From a bacterium (lineage in GTDB: Bacteria; Babelota; Babeliae; Babelales; Vermiphilaceae), in contig JAKBEL010000011.1 in assembly GCA_021833825.1 (NCBI GenBank), positions 62,001 to 126,000 of the forward strand: a stretch of 64,000 nucleotides of DNA, written 5' to 3'. This document shows positions 53,163-60,840 of the stretch, piece by piece (the stretch's first letter is position 1; the number at the start of each line of letters is the position of its first letter). The translations under genes were made by a program, and so were the position numbers. The notes below the pieces were generated by a model that was not told the DNA's origin, did no database searches, and saw only the letters and a program-made list of their open reading frames with translations.

Positions 53163-53741
53163 ATGCAAAATAGAACATTGTATGCAGGAATTCTGTTATT
53201 GTGTGTGGTACATATTATTGGTCAGCAGTCTAATGTGGTTATTGCTGGTGGGCCAATGGGGGGCGAACCTCTGGTCAATATAGGCCTTGATGGAGCTGCT
53301 CGACAAGATATCGCATTACGTCTGAATAAACTTTTAGCAGACGAATATGTGCTGTATGTAAAGACTCAAAAATATCATTGGAATGTGACGGGGCCATTCT
53401 TTGGGCCTCTGCATAAACTATTTAATGATCAGTATGATATGCTCTTAGAATTTATTGATGAGGTTGCAGAGCGAGTTCGTGCACTTGGATTTAAAGCATC
53501 TGGCACTATGGTTGAATTTATAGAGCTCACTTCACTTTCAGAAGATATGGGTGTTAATCCTGAAGCGAATGTCATGATCAAAAATTTATTAGATGATCAT
53601 GAGACGGTTATTCGTGAACTGCGAGACTATATTGATTATACGCATGATCGTAAAGATTTAGGCACAGAAAATTTTTTAGCAGAATTGATTGTAAAGCATC
53701 AGAAGATGGCATGGATGTTAAGAGCTCATCTGGTTGGATAA
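53163..53741 (+). CDS. dps: Dps-family ferritin-like protein with an N-terminal export signal
   Basis: 192 residues against ~160-170 for ordinary Dps. The extra N-terminus (1-~22) has a hydrophobic core (LYAGILLLCVVHIIG) of signal-peptide type. The Dps fold follows: HWN at 72-74 gives the ferroxidase His72, and FIDEVAERV supplies Asp99 and Glu103, so the dinuclear iron site between subunits is complete. The C-terminus ends in LVKHQKMAWMLRAHL-type helix. It should oxidise and store iron or protect against peroxide; the signal suggests the periplasm or surface, which is unusual. RBS GGGGAGA precedes the ATG. Confidence 0.85.
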   Translation: MQNRTLYAGILLLCVVHIIGQQSNVVIAGGPMGGEPLVNIGLDGAARQDIALRLNKLLADEYVLYVKTQKYHWNVTGPFFGPLHKLFNDQYDMLLEFIDEVAERVRALGFKASGTMVEFIELTSLSEDMGVNPEANVMIKNLLDDHETVIRELRDYIDYTHDRKDLGTENFLAELIVKHQKMAWMLRAHLVG

Positions 53742-53756
53742 TATTATAATTTTTTT

Positions 53757-53800
53757 ACAAAGAGCAGACCCCCTTAAATTTAAGGGGGTCTGCTCTTTGT
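53757..53800. terminator. 44-base perfect palindrome, bidirectional terminator
   Basis: Arms ACAAAGAGCAGACCCCCTTAAA (22 bases each) mirror each other completely across 53757-53800, flanked by T-rich and A-rich sequence. It separates the dps gene from the convergent leucine-rich-repeat gene. Confidence 0.8.
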
Positions 53801-53818
53801 AAGTTTTTATTAGACTCT

Positions 53819-54988
53819 TTAGAATGTAAAGTAGACTTCTGGAAAAGTTGCTACTAAAAAGTCTTGTTGAGATGTTGTGAGAGAGTTTCCTGTTAAAATA
53901 ATTTCAGCCCCATCAGCTATTGATTCTGGCTCAAAGCTTGTTAAATTATTATATGAGAGATCTAGATATATTGAGTTTCCAATATTATTTAATGCAGCAG
54001 GTGGCCAAGAGCTTAGAACGTTATTGTTCAAGTAGAGATAGCGCAAGTTTGCATTGCCATCAATAAGATCACTTGGAATATCAACGAGTGAATTATTATC
54101 TAAAAAGAGTATATTAAGGTCAGTAAGATTAAGAAGGTCTGATGAGGTCATGGTTGTTAACATATTGTAAGATAGTTCTAATAATCCTAACTGATCAAGA
54201 TTGCTAAAGAGTCCTTCAGGCAGAGTAGTCAATAGGTTGTGGCCTAGGTATATCTCTTGCATGGCAGGTGTTGAATCAAAGAATGTTGTAGGAAGGCTTT
54301 CAATAAGATTGTTATCTGCAATAAAATAGTATGTGTTAGGAATGCCTTGAAAAGGATCAACTGGAAAGTTTGGGTCATCATTGGATCCAGCAATGCAGTT
54401 ATCATTGAATATTGCGATGTTAATATCGGTATTTGATAGATCTTGAAGACCATTTAAACTTGATATGTTTTTATCATTGAATAATAGTATGCCAACGCTT
54501 CCTAGATATAAAATAGGAGCATCATTTAAGCTTAGATATTCCCCTATTGAAAGAAGTGTTCCATTACAGGTGCGTGTTTTATGATGATGGGGATGATTGT
54601 GAGAGTGTTCATTATTTGGTCTGATATTGTCAAGAACAAGAGCGCAGCCTAAAGAGGAGAGTTTCTCATGTAAAAGAGCGAGTTCTTTGCCGCTAATTGG
54701 CGATGAAAGTTTTTTTGCAATGAGAGAGGCGACTCCATTGATAATGTAGGGATTGCCAAAAGCTTCAGCTTCTGATAAAAATTTCATCAGTTCTTCGAGA
54801 TCTTTTTTGGCAAGGAGCTTTGCAAGTTTTTTATTGAAACAATCTGTAATATATTTTTCGTCATTTTTTTTGCATTTTTCTAAAATATCTGATGCTGTTT
54901 TAATAAAATTTTTTTTCTCACCTAAGCATATGGTTGATAAAAAAAGAGAGCATGTAATATAAAACAGAGATAAAGTTTTTTTATTCAT
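53819..54988 (-). CDS. exported leucine-rich-repeat protein (first of two paralogues)
   Basis: 389 residues from the ATG at 54988, preceded by AAGGA; longer starts lack a ribosome-binding site. A signal peptide covers about 1-20 (ICLGEK). An N-terminal helical part is followed by a variable His-rich segment near 137-146 (HSHNHPHHHK), and then leucine-rich repeats of ~24 residues in the second half: IYLGHNLLTTLPEGLF, LELSYNMLTTM, LFLDNNSLVDIPSD, LYLNNNVLSSWP, and LDLSYNNL. The curved solenoid is built for protein binding; export suggests surface adhesion or host contact (inference). It is the last gene of the minus-strand cluster. Confidence 0.82.
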   Translation of the reverse strand: MNKKTLSLFYITCSLFLSTICLGEKKNFIKTASDILEKCKKNDEKYITDCFNKKLAKLLAKKDLEELMKFLSEAEAFGNPYIINGVASLIAKKLSSPISGKELALLHEKLSSLGCALVLDNIRPNNEHSHNHPHHHKTRTCNGTLLSIGEYLSLNDAPILYLGSVGILLFNDKNISSLNGLQDLSNTDINIAIFNDNCIAGSNDDPNFPVDPFQGIPNTYYFIADNNLIESLPTTFFDSTPAMQEIYLGHNLLTTLPEGLFSNLDQLGLLELSYNMLTTMTSSDLLNLTDLNILFLDNNSLVDIPSDLIDGNANLRYLYLNNNVLSSWPPAALNNIGNSIYLDLSYNNLTSFEPESIADGAEIILTGNSLTTSQQDFLVATFPEVYFTF

Positions 54989-55118
54989 AAGATCCTTCTT
55001 TGAATATATTTTGTACATATTGTTATCAAAGATGATCGTTGCATTTGGCAATGATATCTGTCAATACATTCTCTTATTTAAAAAAAAAGGCAGCTTAGAG
55101 AAGGTCAAAAGTTGAACA

Positions 55119-56246
55119 TCAGAATGTAAAATAGACATCAGGATAAGTCGATTGAATTACATCTTCCTGTGAGATGGTTAATGCATTTCCAGTTAAAATG
55201 ATCTGGCTGCCCGGAAGAAGCGTGTCCGGAGTGAAATCAACTAAAGAATTATATGAAAGGTCTAAGTAGATAAGCTCGATTAGGCTATCAATTGCGCTTG
55301 AAGGCCAAGAGGTTAGCTCATTATTATTTATATAAAGATAATTCATGAGGGGATTTTTTATAAAAAAGTCTTCAGGGAGATCTTTTAGTGAATTATGATC
55401 TATGTAAAGTACTTCAAGAATAGGGCAGTTCATAAGATCTTCGCTCGGTATTTTAGAGAGCATATTATAAGAGAGTCGCAATAGTGCCAGTTCATCGATA
55501 TTGCTAGTAAAAGCTGCAGGAATCGATGTTAATTGATTTTGGCCTAAATTCACCTCTCGCATAAAAGGAGTTGATTTAAAGAATGTCGCAGGTAGGCTCT
55601 CAATCATATTTTTATTAATTAAAAGATTGTAGGCATTTGGTAGCCCCACAAATGGATCGGCTGGAAATTGTGGATCAAGAGTGTCACCAAAAATACAATT
55701 ATTGGCAAGGATGATAAGGCCCACATCTGATAATGATATATCTTGTATGCCATATAGGCTGTTGATGTTTTTATTATCAAATCGAAGAATGCCCATACTG
55801 CCTAAGTATTCTAATGGAACATCATATAGGCTTACATAATCTGCAATAGATAGTTCTGCACCAGGGCTACATGCTCGAGTTGATTTTTTATGATTTTTTA
55901 TGCTTATATATTTATTGATGAAAGCATATGTTTCAGGAGTTACCATATTTTGTATTTGGGCAAGAGTCTCTTGCTCTTCTTCTTTATTAAGCCTGTCGAC
56001 GATAACAGCTGCTATTCCGTTTATTAAATAGCTGTTTTTAGAGTCTTGTGCTTTAATGAGATTAAGCATAAGTTCTTGAATTGTTGTATTAGAAAAGAGA
56101 ATATCAAGTTTTTCATTAAATATGCGAGGAGTGTAGGCATGTTCATTCATGCATTCTGCTAAAATAGTTAGTGATGATTCAATCAGATCAGATGCATCTA
56201 AGTTATTGATAATGATGGTCAAAAATAAACAATATATTCTTCCCAT
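55119..56246 (-). CDS. exported leucine-rich-repeat protein (second paralogue)
   Basis: 375 residues from the ATG at 56246, preceded by AAGGA. The layout matches the gene at 53819: signal peptide (1-~18), helical N-terminal half, then repeats such as VNLGQNQLTSIPAAF, LRLSYNMLSKIPSED, LYIDHNSLKDLPED, LYINNNELTSWPSS and LDLSYNSLVDF. Both end in ILTGN.LT.SQ-DV..T.PDVYFTF. The ATG overlaps the previous stop in TAATG, a one-base overlap, so its translation is coupled to the upstream gene. The pair arose by tandem duplication. Confidence 0.82.
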   Translation of the reverse strand: MGRIYCLFLTIIINNLDASDLIESSLTILAECMNEHAYTPRIFNEKLDILFSNTTIQELMLNLIKAQDSKNSYLINGIAAVIVDRLNKEEEQETLAQIQNMVTPETYAFINKYISIKNHKKSTRACSPGAELSIADYVSLYDVPLEYLGSMGILRFDNKNINSLYGIQDISLSDVGLIILANNCIFGDTLDPQFPADPFVGLPNAYNLLINKNMIESLPATFFKSTPFMREVNLGQNQLTSIPAAFTSNIDELALLRLSYNMLSKIPSEDLMNCPILEVLYIDHNSLKDLPEDFFIKNPLMNYLYINNNELTSWPSSAIDSLIELIYLDLSYNSLVDFTPDTLLPGSQIILTGNALTISQEDVIQSTYPDVYFTF

Positions 56247-57517
56247 TAAAATCCTTCTGTCCATTCTATTCCTCCTATTACATTGACTGATGATCCTGGT
56301 AATTGCACGGTCATGGTCAATGAATCTCCTGGATAGGCAACAATATTATAAATTGACGGGGGTATTACTGGTGATTTACCGGATGATAAACCTGAAAATG
56401 GTGCAACAAGATATAAAGTTCCAGTTCCAGCAACATATGTTCCAGCAGTGCTATATGAAGTGACTGAAGTATTTGCATTTACAGCCGAAAATGATGTGCC
56501 TGTAACAGTAGCATTTTTGTAAATACGAACAATCATAGGAACACCACCTCCTGATGTTTGACCAATCGTGTATGTTGCATAAGTCAGATTTATTTGATTT
56601 TGAATCGATTGAAAAGTATTTTGGTTGCGAATGGTCAACAGATGAGTCTCGGTTGCTAAGGGAATGGTTTTTGCATTGGTCACAAGGAATGCTCTGTTGC
56701 CTATTTTATCGTTAACATTGACAATTGACATATTCCAGCTGGCTGTTCTTAAAGTAAGATTATTTCCTCCGATAGGGTCAAAGACTTGGGCGCCCATAGG
56801 TAAAAAAGCGTTATTAATAGAAGGGGTTGGGGCTGTATTTGGTTGCTCAATTACATGAAAAAGAATCCAATTGCCATTATTGTTCATAATATAAAATTTG
56901 ATTGCTGCACTGCCTAACCAGCCATAAACAATCCGAAAAACATTTAAATTTGCAGGTCTATATAGAAAACCGCTGGGGCCTGTTCCATTTAATCTATCTC
57001 CATTGAAGTTGCTCTGTGAGACAAATGTATCAGTACCATTTTTGCGTAAAATTATTCCAAATGATGTTCCTTTAAATCCAACCGCAAAGCCATTTGTGTT
57101 GTCAATAATGCCCAAGTATTGTTGTGTATTGGCAGCAAATGATCCGGTAAACGCTGCAGTAAAATATATTTCTGATTCATGTCCTGTTACATAGCGAAGG
57201 CTGGTGAAGCTTTCAACGCCAGCTGTAGAACCGGCTGTTCCTGAGGTGCTTAAAATTGCTTCGCTGTTTGCAGTTGTTGCGGTACCTCCATTGACCAATG
57301 TGGTGGTCAAAATAGTATTAGGAATGCCATATTGAAATTGTATGCTTAAATCATCATATCTTGGCTCAGCCTCTTTTACTCCAAATACTGAAATAAAAGC
57401 TTGGTTGTTTGTAGTGTTGGTCTGTGCAAATGAGTTGCCAAAAGTGATTATCTCATCGCCACCTTTTATTATATAGGGTGCGCATATGAAGATAGATGAT
57501 AGTATAATTTTTTTCAT
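56246..57517 (-). CDS. exported protein with virus/phage-like fibre domain
   Basis: 423 residues. A signal peptide (1-~20, APYIIKGGD). The mature part has the same ~320-residue domain as the C-terminus of the neighbour at 57518: TAAFTGSFA, FAVGFKGTSFG, GPSGF, NLNVFRIVYGWLGSA, NNNGNW and TASWN are nearly identical blocks in the same order. From memory this type occurs in phage and virus fibre or capsid-decoration proteins; no database was consulted. It is coupled to the downstream LRR gene and abuts the upstream fibre gene. Surface or host-adhesion role is inferred. Confidence 0.65.
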   Translation of the reverse strand: MKKIILSSIFICAPYIIKGGDEIITFGNSFAQTNTTNNQAFISVFGVKEAEPRYDDLSIQFQYGIPNTILTTTLVNGGTATTANSEAILSTSGTAGSTAGVESFTSLRYVTGHESEIYFTAAFTGSFAANTQQYLGIIDNTNGFAVGFKGTSFGIILRKNGTDTFVSQSNFNGDRLNGTGPSGFLYRPANLNVFRIVYGWLGSAAIKFYIMNNNGNWILFHVIEQPNTAPTPSINNAFLPMGAQVFDPIGGNNLTLRTASWNMSIVNVNDKIGNRAFLVTNAKTIPLATETHLLTIRNQNTFQSIQNQINLTYATYTIGQTSGGGVPMIVRIYKNATVTGTSFSAVNANTSVTSYSTAGTYVAGTGTLYLVAPFSGLSSGKSPVIPPSIYNIVAYPGDSLTMTVQLPGSSVNVIGGIEWTEGF

Positions 57518-60500
57518 TTAGAATCTCTCTTCCCAAAGTACAACACCTGTGATGGTATGTGTGCCAGTAGAGTTTTTGGCTGCAGTAACTGTTGCAGTTT
57601 CCCCCGGATAGAGAATAATCTCATAGGTGTCTTTAGGTATATAGTTGACGTTAGGCCCGTTTGAATAGGTGATGCTCGGTTGAACAAGGTAGAGAGTTCC
57701 AGTGCCAGCAGAATATGTTCCGGCAGTTGACACTGACATTACGGAACTTGAACTATTTACGTTGGTAAATGCAGTGCCGGTAACCGTGGCATTTTTTCTT
57801 AGCCTCATAGTTGCGCTCTCATTCACCGCATCAATAGGCCCTCCACCAAATGCAGCAACTCGCACTTGAATTCTGTTTGGTAAATTATTAAAGGTGCTAT
57901 TATTCCGGATAGTTAATATATGATTCTCTGTTCCTGTACCTCCACCAACAGAGACTGTATTATTTGCTTGATTGTATCTATATGATGAGGTATTAGCTGT
58001 TCCATTAATACCTGAGTTCCAACTTGCTGTTTGTAATGTAAGGACTGATGTTCCTGTTATATTCTCAACGCGTGCGGTTATAGGTAAAAATGGTTGTGCA
58101 ATCGATGGGAATGTTGATGAGTTTGGATTGTAAATAATATGGAAGGTTATCCAGTTACCATTATTGTTCATGATCTGATATTTGACAACAGCGCTGCCTA
58201 ACCAACCAAATGCAATACGGAATACATTCAGGTTGCTCGGCACATAAACAAACCCGCTAGCTCCTGTGCCATCCAATTTATCTTGATTGAAGCTTGATTG
58301 TGCAATGAAAGTATCGACTACAATGCTAGGATTTACAGCATTACTTCTTTGCAATACGCCAAATGTTGATCCATTAAATCCTATAGCAAATCCATTCTGG
58401 TAATCATATGGTCCGATTAATTGGGATGATGTTGAGGCGAATGATCCTGTAAATGCTGCTGTAAAGAAAGCATATGCTTCATGGCCAGAACGATAAATAT
58501 TGGTTGCTTGTGATTGTACCTGTGCGATAGAATTGGTTGATGCAGCAGTGCTTAATATGGCCATACTATTTGCACTGGTAACTGTTCCTCCACCTTGAGT
58601 GTAGGTGTTGACTGGGGCAGCAGTCACGCCATATTGAAATTGAATACTAAAGCTATCAAGTAATCCTTCTGCGATCTGTGTTCCAAAAACAGATACAAAT
58701 GCTTGATTTGCCGTTGTTGTGGTTGTAACTGCTGATAGAATTTGATTATCTAAGTTGATACCAACATCAACTTTAGAATTGATAGTCTGATCTAAGTTAT
58801 AGATAGAGCTGGTTCTGGTATCAATTACGTTCACTGTTGATTGTGTAGATCTATCGATAGCAATATCAACATCGAGTTTAGAAGATATAACATTCACATT
58901 TGAGGCGATAGTCTGATCAATGCTATAAATATTGTTAACAGTTATTTGAAGAGCTGCTATAGCGCTCGCATTATTTATGATATTGAGGTTGCTGATCTGA
59001 GAAGAGATGACTTGATCAAGGCTATAAATAGAACTTGTTCTGGTGTCAATCACATTGACTGTCGATTGTGTAGATCTATCGATAGCAATATCCACATCTA
59101 CCTTAGAAGATATTGTGTTTACATTATTAGCAATAACTTGATTTATGCTGAATATGGATGCGGTTCTGGTATCAATTACGTTAATTGCACTGCAACAGTT
59201 CTGAGTATTAGATACAGAAGATTGAAGAGCGTCTATCTTAGAATTGATAGTCTGATCGAGGTTATAAATAGAACTTGTTCTGGTATCAATCACATTGACT
59301 GTCGATTGTGTGGATCTATCTATGGCAATATCCACATCGAGTTTAGAAGATATAACATTCACATTTGAGGCGATAGTCTGATCAATGCTATAAATATTGT
59401 TAACAGTTATTTGAAGAGCTGCTATAGCGCTCGCATTATTTATGATATTGAGGTTGCTGATCTGAGAAGAGATGACTTGATCAAGGCTATAAATAGAACT
59501 GGTTCTAGTATCAATGACATTGACTGTCGATTGAGTAGATCTATCGATGGCAATATCCACATCAACTTTAGAAGATACGCTGTTCACATTGCTAGCAATC
59601 ACTTGGTCTAAACTGAATATAGAAGCAGTTCTGGTATCCATTGCGTTGATTGCACTGCAGCAGTTCTGTGCGTTGGCCACATAGGAAAGTATAGTCTGGT
59701 CTGTATTGTAAATAGAGCTGGTTCTAGTATCAATCACATTGACTGTCGATTGAGTAGATCTATCGATGGCAATATCCACATCAACTTTAGAAGATACGCT
59801 GTTCACATTGCCAGCAATCACTTGGTCTAAACTGAATATAGAAGCAGTTCTGGTATCCATTGCGTTGATTGCACTGCAGCAGTTCTGTGCGTTGGCCACA
59901 TAAGAAAGTATAGTCTGGTCTGTATTGTAAATAGAGCTGGTTCTAGTATCAATCACATTCACTGTCGACTGTGTAGATTTATCGATGGCAATATCTACAT
60001 CAACTTTAGAAGATACGGAGTTTACGTTGTTAGCAATCACTTGGTCAATGCTAAATATCGAAGCTGTTCTGGTGTCCATTGCATTGATTGCACTGCAGCA
60101 GTTCTGTGCGTTGGCCACATAAGAAAGTATAGTCTGATCTGTATTGTAAATAGAACTTGTTCTGGTGTCGATCACATTGACCTTAGATGCTGTTGTCTGG
60201 TCAAGCGCGGTCAGTGCATCAACCTTAGAGTTGATAGTCTGATCAAGGTTATAAATGCTACTTGTTCTGGTGTCGATCACATTGACTGTTGATTGAATAG
60301 AGTTTACGTTGTTAGCAATCACTTGGTCTAAACTGAATATTGATGCGGTTCTGGTGTCCATCGCGTTTATTGCACTGCAGCAGTTGACCTGGTTATCGAT
60401 TGCTGACTGTATTGATATCACTCTAGGGTCAATATCTTCAACATACGATTCGATAGTGTTGACAGTATCCCATATTCTCTTTTGGTTTGTCGGTTGTGAG

Positions 60501-60589
60501 CATGATGCATTGAGACGAATAGTGAATGTTTCTAAAGATAGAAGAATTACAGACAATAAGACTTTTTTAAATAAGAAGGGGTATTTCAT
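57518..60589 (-). CDS. large exported fibre-like protein with internally repeated stalk
   Basis: 1023 residues: a signal peptide (1-~28), a long stalk (about 30-620) of imperfect repeats each ~73 residues containing STVNVIDTRTSSIYN and SAINAMDTRTASIF, and a C-terminal domain (about 640-1023) shared with the gene at 56246. The repeats have heptad spacing with Ile/Val and Asp, as in trimeric coiled-coil or fibre stalks of phage tails and autotransporter adhesins. The DNA repeats underlying it are recent. It heads the cluster, with the next gene starting one base after its stop. Presumed surface adhesin; the repeat number probably varies between strains. Confidence 0.7.
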   Translation of the reverse strand: MKYPFLFKKVLLSVILLSLETFTIRLNASCSQPTNQKRIWDTVNTIESYVEDIDPRVISIQSAIDNQVNCCSAINAMDTRTASIFSLDQVIANNVNSIQSTVNVIDTRTSSIYNLDQTINSKVDALTALDQTTASKVNVIDTRTSSIYNTDQTILSYVANAQNCCSAINAMDTRTASIFSIDQVIANNVNSVSSKVDVDIAIDKSTQSTVNVIDTRTSSIYNTDQTILSYVANAQNCCSAINAMDTRTASIFSLDQVIAGNVNSVSSKVDVDIAIDRSTQSTVNVIDTRTSSIYNTDQTILSYVANAQNCCSAINAMDTRTASIFSLDQVIASNVNSVSSKVDVDIAIDRSTQSTVNVIDTRTSSIYSLDQVISSQISNLNIINNASAIAALQITVNNIYSIDQTIASNVNVISSKLDVDIAIDRSTQSTVNVIDTRTSSIYNLDQTINSKIDALQSSVSNTQNCCSAINVIDTRTASIFSINQVIANNVNTISSKVDVDIAIDRSTQSTVNVIDTRTSSIYSLDQVISSQISNLNIINNASAIAALQITVNNIYSIDQTIASNVNVISSKLDVDIAIDRSTQSTVNVIDTRTSSIYNLDQTINSKVDVGINLDNQILSAVTTTTTANQAFVSVFGTQIAEGLLDSFSIQFQYGVTAAPVNTYTQGGGTVTSANSMAILSTAASTNSIAQVQSQATNIYRSGHEAYAFFTAAFTGSFASTSSQLIGPYDYQNGFAIGFNGSTFGVLQRSNAVNPSIVVDTFIAQSSFNQDKLDGTGASGFVYVPSNLNVFRIAFGWLGSAVVKYQIMNNNGNWITFHIIYNPNSSTFPSIAQPFLPITARVENITGTSVLTLQTASWNSGINGTANTSSYRYNQANNTVSVGGGTGTENHILTIRNNSTFNNLPNRIQVRVAAFGGGPIDAVNESATMRLRKNATVTGTAFTNVNSSSSVMSVSTAGTYSAGTGTLYLVQPSITYSNGPNVNYIPKDTYEIILYPGETATVTAAKNSTGTHTITGVVLWEERF
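58869..59035. repeat. 167-base direct repeat inside the fibre gene, copy 1
   Basis: Identical by eye to 59334-59500 (465 bases apart). It codes for ISSKLDVDI-type stalk and the LNIINNASAIAAL block. Confidence 0.85.
59334..59500. repeat. 167-base direct repeat inside the fibre gene, copy 2
   Basis: Identical by eye to 58869-59035. Together with the 219-base repeats it builds the stalk. Confidence 0.85.
59510..60165. repeat. three 219-base tandem repeats in the fibre gene
   Basis: The landmark GTTGGCCACATA recurs at about 59672, 59891 and 60110, exactly 219 bases apart, each coding 73 residues starting at the NCCSAINAMDTRTASIF block. The copies differ by only a few bases, so unequal recombination or slippage is likely. 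Confidence 0.85.
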
Positions 60590-60752
60590 ATTTACAATCC
60601 TTTAGTTTGAAGACAGCCTAAAATCTTTTTTTTGAGAGAGTCAACAATTTTTTGATAATAATTTTATCCTTTTTGGTGAGGGCTTTTTCCTGTTAAAATC
60701 TATTTTTTTGACCATTTTATTATGTAAACAAAAAATAGATTTTATAAAATTA

Positions 60753-60782
60753 TTACAATTTGGATTATTAATGTGATATGCT
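60753..60782 (+). promoter_or_regulatory. promoter for the 705-residue exported protein
   Basis: TTACAA at 60753-60758, an 18-base spacer, and TATGCT at 60777-60782, 58 bases before the start codon. Confidence 0.4.
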
Positions 60783-60840
60783 AGTTCATGAGTTAAGAAT
60801 AAAGTTGTTTAAATATACGGTTTTTCATAAGGAGAGAAAA

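Noticed and set aside
59510-60165. CRISPR array
   Set aside because: The 219-base period is too long, has no spacers and stays in one reading frame of a real protein.
58946-60605. Plus-strand open frames across the fibre gene
   Set aside because: They are antisense shadows created by the repeats, with no ribosome-binding sites and poor composition.
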